Shown in pieces: positions 50,765 to 60,813 of a DNA stretch of 64,000 nt. The number at the start of each line of letters is the position of its first letter. Position 1 is the first letter of the stretch. Position numbers and translations under genes: made by a program. Below the pieces are notes generated by a model that had not been told where the DNA came from, made no database searches, and saw nothing but the letters and a program-made list of their open reading frames with translations. Source of the DNA: Cupriavidus sp. D39 (GTDB lineage Bacteria; Pseudomonadota; Gammaproteobacteria; Burkholderiales; Burkholderiaceae); the NCBI RefSeq assembly GCF_026627925.1, contig NZ_JAPNLE010000009.1, positions 1,860,001-1,924,000 of the forward strand. Direction: 5' to 3'.

Positions 50765-51670
50765 ATGAACCATCGCCCGCTTCGCCTGACCCTTCGCCAG
50801 CTCTCCGTTTTCGTCGCGGTGGCGCAGCACGGCAGCACCGTGGCTGCGGCCGATGCGCTGGCCATGTCGCAATCCGCGGTCAGCGCCGCGCTGGCGGATC
50901 TGGAGGCCGCACTGGGCGGCGCACTCTTTGACCGGGTCGCGCGCCGCCTGAGCATCAATGAGACCGGCCGGCTGTTTTTCCCGCGTGCGCTGTCGCTGCT
51001 GGACCAGGCACAGGAACTCGAGCGCTTCACCGTGCAACCCGGGGTACAACTGCGCATTGCCGCCAGCAACACCATCGGCAGCTATATCCTGCCGGGCCTG
51101 CTCGCGGGCTTTCGACATGCGCAGAGCGGGCCCTGCGCGCTCGACATGCGCATCGGCAATACGCGCGAGGTCCTGCAGGCGCTGCTGCATTTCGAGGCAG
51201 ATATCGGGTTGATCGAGGGCACATGCCACGAGCGCGACCTGCGCAGCGCCCACTGGCGGGACGATGTGATGGTGGTGGTGGTCAGCCCGTCACACCCGCT
51301 CGCAAGCTACCCTGGCAATCTGGCCGCCTTGCGCGACGCCGACTGGGTCGTGCGCGAACCCGGCTCGGGCACGCGCGAGATCATCGAGCAGCGGCTGGCA
51401 CCAATGCTGGGCGAGTTGCGCTTCGCGCTGGAGCTGGGCAACTCCGAAGCGATCAAGCGCGCCGTGATGAGCGGCTACGGGGTGAGCTGCCTGTCGCTGC
51501 AGGTGGTGGAAGACGAATTGCGGCACGGCACCCTGGTGGCGCTGCGCGACGGCCTGCCCGACGTGGTGAGGCCGCTGCATCTCGTGGTCCACCAGGACAA
51601 ATACCCTACGCAGGGCCTGCTGGCCTTTACGGAGTATCTCCGCCGCGATGCCGCGGCAACCAGCCAGTGA
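50765..51670 (+). CDS. LysR-family regulator, YeiE-like
   Basis: 301 residues. HTH STVAAADALAMSQSAVSAALADLE in the N-terminus, then a two-lobed effector domain (VQLRIAASNTIGSYILPGL, VMSGYGVSCLSLQVVEDEL). The pairing with a divergent yeiH-like gene points to a YeiE-like role. The ATG (50765) lies seven bases past the inverted repeat, so regulator binding would cover its own start region; no ribosome-binding site is seen. Confidence 0.87.
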   Translation: MNHRPLRLTLRQLSVFVAVAQHGSTVAAADALAMSQSAVSAALADLEAALGGALFDRVARRLSINETGRLFFPRALSLLDQAQELERFTVQPGVQLRIAASNTIGSYILPGLLAGFRHAQSGPCALDMRIGNTREVLQALLHFEADIGLIEGTCHERDLRSAHWRDDVMVVVVSPSHPLASYPGNLAALRDADWVVREPGSGTREIIEQRLAPMLGELRFALELGNSEAIKRAVMSGYGVSCLSLQVVEDELRHGTLVALRDGLPDVVRPLHLVVHQDKYPTQGLLAFTEYLRRDAAATSQ

Positions 51671-51697
51671 GCCGCACAATCCGCGGCATGCCCACGA

Positions 51698-52935
51698 TCA
51701 GGCGGGCTGGGGATCCGCTTCGCCTTCCTGCTTGGCGGTATAGCGATCGAGCAGGTGGAACAGCAGCGGGTTGAGCACGATGGACAGCAGCGCGCCGGCC
51801 AGGATCAGGGCGTGGCCCCGCTCGGGGAGGATCTTCAGGTAGACGCCGAGGCCCGCGAGGATAAAGGAGAACTCGCCGATCTGGGCCAGGCTGACCGCAA
51901 TGGTCATGCCGGTACGGGTGGAATGCCCGAACACCCGAACGATGCAAAGCGCGGCGAGCGATTTGCCCACCACGATGATGAACAGCGTGGCCAGCACGCC
52001 CCAAGGGTCATTGATCAGCACCTTGGGGTTGAACAGCATGCCGACCGATACAAAGAACAGCACCGCGAACGCGTCACGCAGGGGCAGCGACTCTTCTGCC
52101 GCGCGGTGACTGAACTCCGATTCCGCCAGCACCATGCCGGCAAAGAATGCACCTAGCGCAAACGACACGCCGAACAGCGAGTACGCGCCAAAGGCCACGC
52201 CAAGCGCCGTTGCCAGCACCGCCAGACGGAACAGTTCGCGGCTCCCGGTCCAGACGATGCGCTCCAGCATCCAGGGAATAAAGCGACGGCCGATTACCAG
52301 CATCACCGCGACGAAGGCGGCCACCTTGCCCAGGGTAGCGAACACGGCGAACACGATGTCACCTGACTCCGGTGCGGCCGCGCCTGAAGCCGTGGCGTCT
52401 GCGGACGGCGTGAGCAGGCCGGCCAGCGCCGGCAGCAGCACCAGCGTCAGCACCATGGCCAGGTCCTCCACGATCAGCCAGCCCACCGCGATCCGGCCCT
52501 GCGGCGACTCCACCAGCTCGCGCTCCTGCAAAGCCTTGAGCAACACCACGGTACTCGCCACGGAAAGCGCCAGCCCGAAGACCAGGCCTGCCCCCATTCC
52601 CAGCCAAAGCCCCAGGCCGCGCCCATCCCGAGCAAAGTGGCAATGCCGATCTGCACCACCGCACCCGGAATGGCGATCGTTTTCACCGCCATCAGGTCCT
52701 TGAGCGAGAAATGCAAGCCAACCCCGAACATCAGCAGAATCACGCCAAGCTCCGCCAGCTCCGGCGCCAGCGCCTGATCCGCAGTGTAGCCCGGCGTATA
52801 CGGGCCGACCACGATGCCCGCGCACAAGTATCCGATCAGAGGCGGAAGCTTTAGCCGGTTGGCCAGCGCGCCCAATATAAACGCCAGGACGAGACCGCCG
52901 ACGATGGTGCTGATGAGCGGGGTAGCGTGATGCAT
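51698..52935 (-). pseudogene. CPA2-family cation:proton antiporter, frame broken by one lost base
   Basis: KefB/RosB-like Na+/K+:H+ antiporter. From ATG 52935 the N-terminal part reads TPLISTIVGGLVLAFILGAL, IGYLCAGIVVGPYTPG and GVGLHFSLKDLMAV; after about 52617 the frame shifts and continues LGLWLGMGAGLVFGLALSVA through the FGVSFALGAFFAGMVLAES, RDAFAVLFFVSVGMLF and VSLAQIGEFSFILAGLG signatures. One extra base gives 412 residues (1238 bp present). No C-terminal NAD-binding (TrkA-N) domain, so a short form. Isolated between the LysR gene and the chemoreceptor. Confidence 0.82.
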
Positions 52936-53313
52936 GCGTTCTGGGTTCCTCGTGCTTGGCCATGGCGGCGGTGACTGGATGCCCCGCCCGCCCCCAGCGG
53001 CAGGACCACAAAGCGACCTCTGGGCTGCGTTACGGCGTTGAACGCCGGGCGCAGGCCGAGAGGTACCGCACTGATTGAGGGAAAACGGGAACGGGAGTTT
53101 TACAGCAGCCCGGGGGCGAAAAGCGCGGCATGGGTCCAAGCGGACGACGATGGCACGCTGTTCAGGTCGGATATCCCCTGAACGCCCCGTGAAGACTACA
53201 CCATGGAATGTAACACGATCACCACAATGGCAAAGCGCGGAATCGGGGCAGGATGTACCCTCCATCACCGTAGAAACTCTCTGCCGCCCCCTACCACCCT
53301 GCCGCCTGCAGTC
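52936..53313. other. 378-bp intergenic region, promoter side of the antiporter
   Basis: No protein-like ORF with a ribosome-binding site on either strand. A CGGCGTT-G-AACGCCG palindrome (53033-53047) may be a small hairpin. Otherwise nothing recognisable; it presumably carries the antiporter promoter and the end of the chemoreceptor transcript. Confidence 0.5.
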
Positions 53314-54853
53314 CTATCGCCCAGCCAGATGGAACGTCGCCACGGTATCGCGCAGCGTGTGGGACTGTTCCTCCAGCGAGTGCGCAGCCGCTGCCGCCTG
53401 CTCCACCAACGCCGCGTTCTGCTGCGTGACCCGGTCCATCTGCCCGACGGCCTGGTTGACCTGCTCGATCCCGGTGCTCTGCTCGCGCGAGGCCGCGGCA
53501 ATCTCCCCGATGATGTCGGACACGCGCCGCACTGCCTGGCGAATCTCGCTCATGGTCTTGCCCGCATCCTCGGCCTGCGCCGAACCCTGGCGAATCGTGC
53601 CGACCGAGGTGTCGATCAAGTCCTTGATTTCCTTCGCCGCGCTGGACGAACGCTGGGCCAGGCTGCGCACCTCGCCGGCCACGACCGCAAAGCCACGGCC
53701 CTGCTCGCCGGCGCGAGCGGCTTCGACCGCCGCATTGAGCGCGAGGATATTGGTCTGGAAGGCGATGCCTTCGATCAGCGTGGTGATTTCAGCGATGCGG
53801 GTGGAACTGCTGCTGATTGCACCCATGGTTTCCACCATCTGCTGCACGGCCGTGCTGCCGTACTCCGCCACCTCGGCGGCATTGTCCGCCAGGCCGCTGG
53901 CCTGGCGCGCATTGTCGGCATTCTGGCGCACGGTCGCGGTCAACTCCTCCATGCTGGCGGCAGCTCCAGCGATGCCGCCTGCTGCTCGGTGCGCGTGGAC
54001 AGGTCCTCGTTGCCCGCCGCAATCTGATGGGCGGCCGTACTCACCGAATCGGTCGCCAAGCGGACTGCACGCAGTGCCGACGCCACACGCTCGATCAACT
54101 GGTTGAAGGCAACCGCCGTGCGCCCGATCTCATCCTCGTGGTGCACCGAAGCGCGGCGATCGAGGTCCAGCGACTCGCTCACATAGCGCAGGGTCTGCTC
54201 GATCTCGGCCAGGCTGTTGTGGATGCGGCGGTAGAGCGAATAGCCCAGCGCACCGGTGACAAGGAAGGCGCAGGCAATGATCGCCGAGAAGACCGTCAAG
54301 GCCAGTCCGTACGCCTTGCCATTGCTCGTCACCACCTGCTCGCCCAGACCCGCGTTGTACGCGACGTGCTCGTTGATGGCCGTGCGCAGCGCGCTTGGTC
54401 GCGGCAAAGAGCGAGCCCCCGTCAGCATGCCCCGCGCGCCTTCGTCGTCGCTGGCGGCGAACCGTTCCAGGAAGCGCTCCGCTCCGCGCGATATTGCTTC
54501 ACCGCGGCGCGGTCCACCTCCAGCAGCTTGCGGTCGGTCTCGTCGGAAAGATCGCTGCGCTCGTAGTTGGCGACCGCGCTATCGAAGGCCTCGTCCGCCT
54601 TCGCCAGAGCCGCCACGGCTTGCGCGCGGCTGCTTGCCTCCGGCGACAAGGCATAGCGGTAGAGCGACACGCGCATGGTGCTGACGGTATCGCGCAGGTC
54701 GCTCAGCGTGCGCACGCTGGCGAGCGTGTTGTCATTGAAGTAGGTAAAGCACTCCTGCGACTCGCGGAGCTGCCAGAGGCCGCCGACTCCGACGGCAAGC
54801 ATGGCAAGCAAGGCCAGCGACAAGGTGGCCAACAGGCGTTGAGTAATGTTCAT
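53314..54853 (-). pseudogene. Methyl-accepting chemotaxis protein, two frame breaks
   Basis: The N-terminus (MNITQRLLATLSLALLAMLA) is TM1 of a four-helix-bundle sensor receptor. The frame shifts near 54480 (CGGAG); the middle part includes TM2 (ALTVFSAIIACAFLVTGALG) and HAMP (AEIEQTLRYVSESLDLDRRA). It shifts again near 53964 (QQAASLE to [10 protein letters not shown]); the C-terminal part contains the signalling hairpin [19 protein letters not shown]. Two single-base insertions give 513 residues (1540 bp present), the usual length. The conserved SLEETAASMEEL string would need four bases at the second site, so its exact repair is less certain. No methylation-pentapeptide or ligand can be deduced. 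Confidence 0.82.
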
Positions 54854-55262
54854 GGCACATGATCAGTGCGCGCGAGGGCGACACCGATTCTCCAGGAAAG
54901 GTGGACGATGACATGCCTCCCCGTGGGCAACGGGAACGGGGCCAGGCAACCTGCTTTCGAAGCGCGTTGCAACAATCTCGGGATCCGGCGGGCCGTCTTT
55001 TGAACGACTCTCACCTCCGCCTTTACGGCAGCCGCCGGAATAGCTGAAGCAGAATCATGAAATAAAACGAAAATAAGCGATGATCTTAGGAGTAATCCTA
55101 TAAATCGAAGAGGATAATAGACAAAGAGAGGGAACGAGATGCCTGATCAGGCGGAAACTCGAAGAGGGAAGGTGAATCGCCGCAGCGGATGACGTCCGTG
55201 ATCGGATCGCCAGAAAGCAAAAAGCGCCACCGGTGAGGGTAGCGCTCTGTGCTTGACAATCT
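54854..55262. other. 409-bp intergenic region between chemoreceptor and tRNA-Cys
   Basis: Gene-free. The stretch 55048-55130 is AT-rich and includes TTAGGA-GTA-ATCCTA, a short imperfect inverted repeat (55087-55101). It may hold the chemoreceptor promoter. A terminator for tRNA-Cys sits at its end. Confidence 0.5.
55218..55246 (-). terminator. Terminator downstream of tRNA-Cys
   Basis: AGCGCCACC / GGTAGCGCT stem (one wobble), followed on the minus strand by TTTTTGC. About 17 bp past the tRNA. Confidence 0.65.
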
Positions 55263-55336
55263 TGGAGGCGGGGGTCGGAATCGAACCGGCGTACACGGCT
55301 TTGCAGGCCGCTGCATGACCACTCTGCCACCCCGCC
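55263..55336 (-). tRNA. tRNA-Cys (anticodon GCA)
   Basis: 74 nt on the minus strand with encoded CCA; acceptor GGCGGGG, anticodon loop CTGCAAA, T-loop GGTTCGATTCC. Confidence 0.95.
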
Positions 55337-55412
55337 GGGTGACGGCTGCTGGATTGTAACCGCATTCGCCAGACCCTGCCGGGCTGCGCTTGCGCATTAC
55401 CATCACAAACAA

Positions 55413-55435
55413 AAAGGGAAGCGGTGCTTCCCTTT
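55413..55435 (-). terminator. Hairpin between tRNA-Gly and tRNA-Cys
   Basis: AAAGGGAAGC / GCTTCCCTTT with a 3-base loop and a following U-run (TTTTTGTTTG) on the minus strand. May separate the Gly tRNAs from tRNA-Cys. Confidence 0.75.
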
Positions 55436-55440
55436 GGGAT

Positions 55441-55516
55441 TGGAGCGGGAGACGAGGCTCGAACTCGCGACCTCAACCTTGGCAAGGTTGCGCTCTACCA
55501 ACTGAGCTACTCCCGC
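55441..55516 (-). tRNA. tRNA-Gly (anticodon GCC), copy 1
   Basis: 76 nt with CCA, acceptor GCGGGAG, anticodon loop TTGCCAA, T-loop AGTTCGAGCCT. Identical in sequence to the next copy. Confidence 0.95.
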
Positions 55517-55586
55517 ATTGACTACTCTGCGTGCCAATCTGGAACCACACGACAAACACCGTGGGCTTCCACATCTAACCGAAACC

Positions 55587-55662
55587 TGGAGCGGGAGACG
55601 AGGCTCGAACTCGCGACCTCAACCTTGGCAAGGTTGCGCTCTACCAACTGAGCTACTCCCGC
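55587..55662 (-). tRNA. tRNA-Gly (anticodon GCC), copy 2
   Basis: 76 nt, identical to the copy at 55441-55516 and 70 bp upstream in transcription order. Together with pgsA and uvrC this is a conserved betaproteobacterial order. Confidence 0.95.
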
Positions 55663-55829
55663 AGGATCCTGCTAACTTCCTACTTAAAACGCAGTTTCTG
55701 TGCTGATACCACTCACTTCACGCTACGTTCTTGCTGCTTTTCGCTTCGTTCGGCTTGTTTCGTCAGAAGCGAGAACAGGATTATTGCAAATCAGCGGCGT
55801 GGTCGTCAAGCATATTTTTCATCGGATCA

Positions 55830-56432
55830 TCACTTTTGTGCGGTGGCCTCGCCACTCAGCCCACTGCGTTCGCGAATCTGCGGCCACGCCAGCTTCATGT
55901 AATAGAACATCGACCACAGGGTCAGCACTGCCGCCACATAGATCAGCCACGCGCCGAGCACGGAAGCATCGACGATGCCGAGCAGGCTGTCGTTGAAGAG
56001 CAGCAAAGGGATCGCGATCATCTGGAAGGTGGTCTTGAGCTTGCCGAGGAAATTCACCGCGACGCTCTTCGAAGCCCCGATCTGCGCCATCCACTCGCGC
56101 AGCGCGGAGATGGTGATCTCCCGGCCGATGATGACCAGCGCGATCAGGTCGGCCACCCGGCCCAGCGCCAGCAGCGACAGCAGCGCTGCCGCCACCATCA
56201 GCTTGTCGGCCACCGGATCGAGGAACGCGCCGAAGGAAGACGTCTGGTTCCAGCGCCTGGCCAGGAAGCCATCCAGCCAGTCCGTGACCGCGGCCACGAT
56301 GAAGAAACCGGCTGCCGTCATGTTTTTGGCATGCATCGGCAGCCATGCTTCGGGCAGGTAGAACACGCCCACCACGAGGGGAATCATGGCGACACGGAGC
56401 CAGGTCAGCAGGATCGGTATATTCAGCGGCAT
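55830..56432 (-). CDS. pgsA: CDP-diacylglycerol--glycerol-3-phosphate 3-phosphatidyltransferase
   Basis: Inner-membrane enzyme of phosphatidylglycerol synthesis. 200 residues from ATG 56432 with five to six hydrophobic segments. The CDP-alcohol phosphotransferase motif D-x2-D-G-x2-A-R-x8-G-x3-D-x3-D is visible as DWLDGFLARRWNQTSSFG followed by AFLDPVADK. Lies about 100 bp downstream of uvrC in the same direction and is followed by the tRNA cluster. Confidence 0.94.
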   Translation of the reverse strand: MPLNIPILLTWLRVAMIPLVVGVFYLPEAWLPMHAKNMTAAGFFIVAAVTDWLDGFLARRWNQTSSFGAFLDPVADKLMVAAALLSLLALGRVADLIALVIIGREITISALREWMAQIGASKSVAVNFLGKLKTTFQMIAIPLLLFNDSLLGIVDASVLGAWLIYVAAVLTLWSMFYYMKLAWPQIRERSGLSGEATAQK

Positions 56433-56535
56433 GGGGGCTCGGAACGAGGCAACAGCAATGGGCAACGCCGAGATTGTCGCCTATTTCAACGATGGCCGAG
56501 CATTTCCTGCCACATGGGTGTCGGATTTGGCCGGA

Positions 56536-58689
56536 TCAATGCAGCTGCCGATAGATTTCCTCGGCCAGCGCGTGCGAGATGCCATCGACGCTGGCCAGCT
56601 CATCGATGCTGGCCGCGACCACCCCGCGCAGGCCGCCAAAGCGCGTGAGCAGCTTCTGCCGGCGGCGGGCGCCGACGCCCTCGATCTCCTCCAGCCGCGA
56701 GGTATTGCGCACCTTGGCGCGGCGCGCGCGCATGCCGGTGATGGCAAAGCGGTGCGCCTCGTCGCGGATCTGGGCCACCAGCATCAAGGCCGCACTGCCC
56801 TGCCCCAGCTCGAGCGAAGGACGGCCATCGGCGAAGATCAGCGTCTCCAGCCCGACCTTGCGGCCCTCGCCCTTGGCCACGCCGACCAACAGGCCGATAT
56901 CGAGGCCAAGCTCCTCGAACACCTGGCGCGCGACCTCCACCTGGCCCTTGCCACCGTCGATCAGCACCACGTTCGGGACCAGCGTCAGCGCGCTGGATGC
57001 ACTGACTGCACTGGACGCACCCGCCTCGCCGCCTTGCCCGCCGCCCTCGGGGCCGGGTTCCTGCGCCTGCTCCAGCATCTCCACCAGCTTCTGGTAGCGG
57101 CGGGTCAGCACCTGGCGCATGGCGGCGTAGTCGTCGCCAGGCGTGATGTCCTGGATGTTGTAGCGGCGGTATTCCGCGTTCTGCATCTCGTGATGGTGGA
57201 AGACCACGCAGGACGCCTGCGTGGCCTCGCCAGCCGTGTGGCTGATGTCGAAGCATTCGGCCCGCAGCGACGCCAGGTCTTCCATGTCGATGCCGATCGT
57301 ATCGGCCAGCGCCCGCGTGCGGGCCTGCTGGCTGCCCTGCTCCGCCAGGCGCCGCGACAACGCCAGCTCCGCGCCCTTCTGGGCCATCTCAAGCCAGGAG
57401 CGGCGTTGCCCTTGTGGCTGGCGCACCAGCGTGACCTTGCGCCCGGCCTGCATCGACAGCGCCTCCAGCAGGGCCTTGTCCGGCGGCACGTGGCTCACCA
57501 CCAGGATCGGCGGCACGGCCTGGTCCAGATAGTGCTGCGCCATGAAGGCGGACAACACCTGCGCGGCGATCCGCTCGACCGGTATGCCGGCCGGGCCGCC
57601 GGGCACTGCCGCGCCTTCGCCACCCGCCTCGCCCGGCTCGATCACCGCGCTGGCGCCGACATCCTCGTCCTGGTGCTCGACAATCATCGCGCCTTCCTCG
57701 GCGTGCGCCGGGAAGTAAGCCTTGTCGCCAAGATGGCGCCCGCCGCGCACCATCGCCAGGTTGACGCACGCACGGCCACCCTCCACCGCCACCGCAAGCA
57801 CGTCGATGTCGCTGGACTGCCCGACCTCCTCCACGGCCTGCCGCTTGAGCACGGTGGACAGCGCGCCGATCTGGTCGCGCACCGCCGCCGCCTGCTCGAA
57901 CTCCAGCCGCCCGGCGTGCTCTTCCATTTTCGCCTGCAAGCCGTCGAGCACCTCGTTCTGACGGCCTTGCAGGAAGCGCGCCGCATTGCTGACGTCGCGC
58001 GCGTAATCCGCCTCGCTGATGGCGCCCACGCAAGGCCCGGTGCAGCGGTGGATCTGGTGCAGCAGGCATGGCCGCGTGCGGTTGGTGAAGACGGTGTCCT
58101 CGCAGGTGCGCAGCTGGAACACGCGCTGCAGGATCTGCATGCTTTCGCGCACGGCGCCTGCGCTGGGGAACGGCCCGAAGTACTGATGCTTGCGATCGGT
58201 GGCGCCGCGGTAATAGGCCATGCGCGGGAAGCGATGGCTGGTCAGCTTGACGAACGGATACGACTTGTCGTCGCGGAACAGGATGTTGTAGCGCGGCGCC
58301 AGCGCCTTGATCAGGTTGTTCTCCAGCAGCAGCGCCTCGGCCTCGGTGCGCACCACGGTGGTATCGATGCGCACGATCTTGGCCACCATCATGGCAATGC
58401 GCGGCGACAGCAGCGTCTTGTTGAAGTAGCTCGAGACGCGCTTCTTCAGGTCGCGCGCCTTGCCCACATAGAGGACATTGCCCTGCGCGTCGAAGTAGCG
58501 GTAGACCCCGGGCAGCCCGGGCAATTGCGCAATCACGGCCTTGGCGTCGAACGGCGCCTCCGGCACTGGCTCGGGAGGTGCCGCGCAAGGGGTCGCCAAG
58601 GACGCCTCGGCCGGCTGCTCGGACAGTCCTTCCGGCTGGGCGGCGGCGGACGCGCCCTGATCGTGGGTTTCAGGTTCCTGCTGGGACAT
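56536..58689 (-). CDS. uvrC: Excinuclease ABC subunit C
   Basis: Nucleotide excision repair nuclease cutting on both sides of a lesion bound by UvrB. N-terminal GIY-YIG domain ([20 protein letters not shown]), a UVR motif ([20 protein letters not shown]), the RNase H-like domain ([21 protein letters not shown]) and C-terminal tandem HhH ([20 protein letters not shown]). 717 residues, somewhat long because of a Pro/Ala-rich N-terminal tail and Gly-rich inserts ([16 protein letters not shown], about residues 555-570). Start 58689 is the simplest; an upstream ATG at 58743 has no better support. Confidence 0.95.
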   Translation of the reverse strand: MSQQEPETHDQGASAAAQPEGLSEQPAEASLATPCAAPPEPVPEAPFDAKAVIAQLPGLPGVYRYFDAQGNVLYVGKARDLKKRVSSYFNKTLLSPRIAMMVAKIVRIDTTVVRTEAEALLLENNLIKALAPRYNILFRDDKSYPFVKLTSHRFPRMAYYRGATDRKHQYFGPFPSAGAVRESMQILQRVFQLRTCEDTVFTNRTRPCLLHQIHRCTGPCVGAISEADYARDVSNAARFLQGRQNEVLDGLQAKMEEHAGRLEFEQAAAVRDQIGALSTVLKRQAVEEVGQSSDIDVLAVAVEGGRACVNLAMVRGGRHLGDKAYFPAHAEEGAMIVEHQDEDVGASAVIEPGEAGGEGAAVPGGPAGIPVERIAAQVLSAFMAQHYLDQAVPPILVVSHVPPDKALLEALSMQAGRKVTLVRQPQGQRRSWLEMAQKGAELALSRRLAEQGSQQARTRALADTIGIDMEDLASLRAECFDISHTAGEATQASCVVFHHHEMQNAEYRRYNIQDITPGDDYAAMRQVLTRRYQKLVEMLEQAQEPGPEGGGQGGEAGASSAVSASSALTLVPNVVLIDGGKGQVEVARQVFEELGLDIGLLVGVAKGEGRKVGLETLIFADGRPSLELGQGSAALMLVAQIRDEAHRFAITGMRARRAKVRNTSRLEEIEGVGARRRQKLLTRFGGLRGVVAASIDELASVDGISHALAEEIYRQLH

Positions 58690-58801
58690 CGGGAGCGAAT
58701 TGACCGTGGGATGGCACGCGGCGCGCATGACCGGCAGGGCCATGGCGCAACAAGCTCTAAAATCGCAAGTTTAGAGCAAATCCTTGTGGAATCACGTCAC
58801 C

Positions 58802-60004
58802 ATGCCCACTCAACCCGATCGCGCCATCCGCTCCTGGGACATCTTCTGCACCGTGATCGACAACTATGGCGATATCGGCGTCTGCTGGCGGCTGGCGCGC
58901 CAGCTGGCCCAGGAACACGGCCACGCCGTGCGCCTGTGGGTGGACGACCTGGCCAGCTTCGCGCGCCTGGCGCCAGGTCTCGACATCGCCGCCCCGGAGC
59001 AAGCACTTGCCGGAGTGACGATTCGTCCGTGGCGGCACCCGGACCAGGAGAGCGCGCAGGAGAGCGCCGCGCGCTTCGCGGGTATCACGCCGCACGATGT
59101 GGTGATCGAATCCTTCGCCTGCGACCTGCCGGCCACATTCCTGGCCGCCATGGCCGCATGCGAGCCCAAGCCAGCCTGGATCAATCTCGAATACATGAGC
59201 GCCGAACCCTGGGTCAGGGAACACCACGGCATGGCCTCGCCCCACCCGCGCCTGCCGCTGGTCAAGCATTTCTTCTTCCCCGGCTTCGAGCCCGGCACGG
59301 GCGGCCTGCTGCGCGAAGCCATGCTGGGCTCGCAGCGCGAATACCTGCGCACCAGCCCCGCCGCCAAGGCAGCGCTCTGGCATCGCCTTGGCTTCCAGCC
59401 CGTCGACGGCGCCCTGAAAGTCAGCTTGTTCGCCTATCCCAATGCCGCGTTGCCCGCGCTGCTGGCCCAATGGCGCGATGGCCCCGAGCCCGTCCAGTGC
59501 CTGGTGCCGGCAGGCCTGGCCGCCCAGCAGGCAAGCGCATGGTTCGGGGGCGCCGGCTGCGCACCTGGCAGCGCCTTCGAGAGCGGCAACCTGGTCGTGC
59601 AGGTAGTGCCCTTTGTGCGCCAGGAGCACTACGATGAACTACTCTGGCTGTGCGACCTTAACTTCGTGCGCGGCGAAGATTCGTTCGTGCGCGCGCAATG
59701 GGCCGGCCGTCCCTTTATCTGGCATATCTACCCCCAGTCGGACGAGGCGCACATGGTCAAGCTCGATGCCTTCCTCGCTTTGTTCCTGCAGCGGCTGGAA
59801 CAAAGCGGCAAAATCGAGGTTGCCAATGCACTTTCCACCTTCTGGCACAGCTGGAATAAGGACGATGAATCACCTGACTGGGCGCGCCTGCGCGCCCATC
59901 TGCCCGTGCTGGGCGCCGCCACGGAGCAATGGCAGCGCAGCCTGCAGCACCTTGGTGACCTGGCCGCAAATCTCGTGGCCTTTTGCGAAAATCGGGTAAA
60001 ATAG
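58802..60004 (+). CDS. earP: EF-P arginine rhamnosyltransferase
   Basis: Inverting glycosyltransferase that attaches L-rhamnose from dTDP-rhamnose to an arginine of EF-P. The 400-residue protein begins SWDIFCTVIDNYGDIGVCWR, the family signature (EarP/DUF2331), and keeps the nucleotide-sugar site with FVRGEDSFVRAQWAGRPFIW (Asp and Glu pair). Immediately before efp in the same direction, the diagnostic context for EarP-type EF-P activation. Divergent from uvrC. Confidence 0.94.
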   Translation: MPTQPDRAIRSWDIFCTVIDNYGDIGVCWRLARQLAQEHGHAVRLWVDDLASFARLAPGLDIAAPEQALAGVTIRPWRHPDQESAQESAARFAGITPHDVVIESFACDLPATFLAAMAACEPKPAWINLEYMSAEPWVREHHGMASPHPRLPLVKHFFFPGFEPGTGGLLREAMLGSQREYLRTSPAAKAALWHRLGFQPVDGALKVSLFAYPNAALPALLAQWRDGPEPVQCLVPAGLAAQQASAWFGGAGCAPGSAFESGNLVVQVVPFVRQEHYDELLWLCDLNFVRGEDSFVRAQWAGRPFIWHIYPQSDEAHMVKLDAFLALFLQRLEQSGKIEVANALSTFWHSWNKDDESPDWARLRAHLPVLGAATEQWQRSLQHLGDLAANLVAFCENRVK

Positions 60005-60130
60005 TGGGTTATTTTGATGGTGACCAGGCCGGAAGACGGAAACGCCCCGCGCAAGCTCGCGCGCAGTGTGTCGGCAGAGCGCCTTCGCCATACCGAATTC
60101 CGAGACATTCTTTTTCAGGAAATAGTTCAG

Positions 60131-60691
60131 ATGAAAACCGCACAAGAACTCCGCGTCGGCAACGTATTCATGATCGGCACCGACCCGATGGTCGTGCAGA
60201 AGGCTGAGTACAACAAGTCGGGCCGCAACTCCGCCGTGGTCAAGATGAAGTACAAGAACCTGCTGACGGAAGCCCCGGGTGAATCCGTCTTCAAGGCTGA
60301 CGACAAGTTTGAAGTCGTGATGCTGGAACGCCGCGAATGCACCTACTCGTACTTCGCCGACCCGATGTACGTGTTCATGGACACCGACTTCAACCAGTAC
60401 GAAGTCGAGCAGGACAGCATGGGCGACTCGCTGAACTACCTCGAAGACGGCATGACCGTCGAAGTGGTGTTCTACAACGACAAGGCCATCTCGGTGGACA
60501 TGCCGACCACGCTGGTCCGCGAGATCACCTACACCGAACCGGCCGTCAAGGGCGACACCTCGTCGGGCAAGGTGCTCAAGGGCGCCAAGATCAACACCGG
60601 CTTCGAGCTGCAAGTGCCGCTGTTCTGCAGCATCGGCGACAAGATCGAAATCGACACCCGTACCGGCGAATACCGCAGCCGCGCAAACTAA
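60131..60691 (+). CDS. efp: Translation elongation factor P
   Basis: Relieves ribosome stalling at polyproline stretches. 186 residues; three beta-barrel domains. The modified residue is Arg32, in [16 protein letters not shown], exactly where EarP-type EF-Ps carry arginine instead of lysine. The adjacent earP confirms this modification route. Ends at a strong terminator. Confidence 0.97.
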   Translation: MKTAQELRVGNVFMIGTDPMVVQKAEYNKSGRNSAVVKMKYKNLLTEAPGESVFKADDKFEVVMLERRECTYSYFADPMYVFMDTDFNQYEVEQDSMGDSLNYLEDGMTVEVVFYNDKAISVDMPTTLVREITYTEPAVKGDTSSGKVLKGAKINTGFELQVPLFCSIGDKIEIDTRTGEYRSRAN

Positions 60692-60736
60692 GCGCAGTTG
60701 GTTCGCCGCCATCCGCGACGCGGGTGGCGCAACGGA

Positions 60737-60768
60737 AAAAGGGCAGCCTCGGCTGCCCTTTTCTTTTC
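60737..60768 (+). terminator. Rho-independent terminator of efp
   Basis: 12-bp stem AAAAGGGCAGCC / GGCTGCCCTTTT with a 2-base loop and a following T-rich tail. Confidence 0.85.
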
Positions 60769-60813
60769 CCTGCTGCTATCGGCATTCAGCAAATGCCTTC
60801 AGCGAATGAAGCC

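Noticed and set aside
55441-55662. Duplicate tRNA-Gly as attachment-site remnants of a mobile element
   Set aside because: Both copies are complete, close together and flanked by core genes (pgsA, uvrC); no integrase or insertion sequence is present.
56386-59637. Open frame of more than 1000 codons on the plus strand
   Set aside because: Antisense to pgsA and uvrC, which are unmistakable; protein is a His/Arg/Gln-rich shadow.
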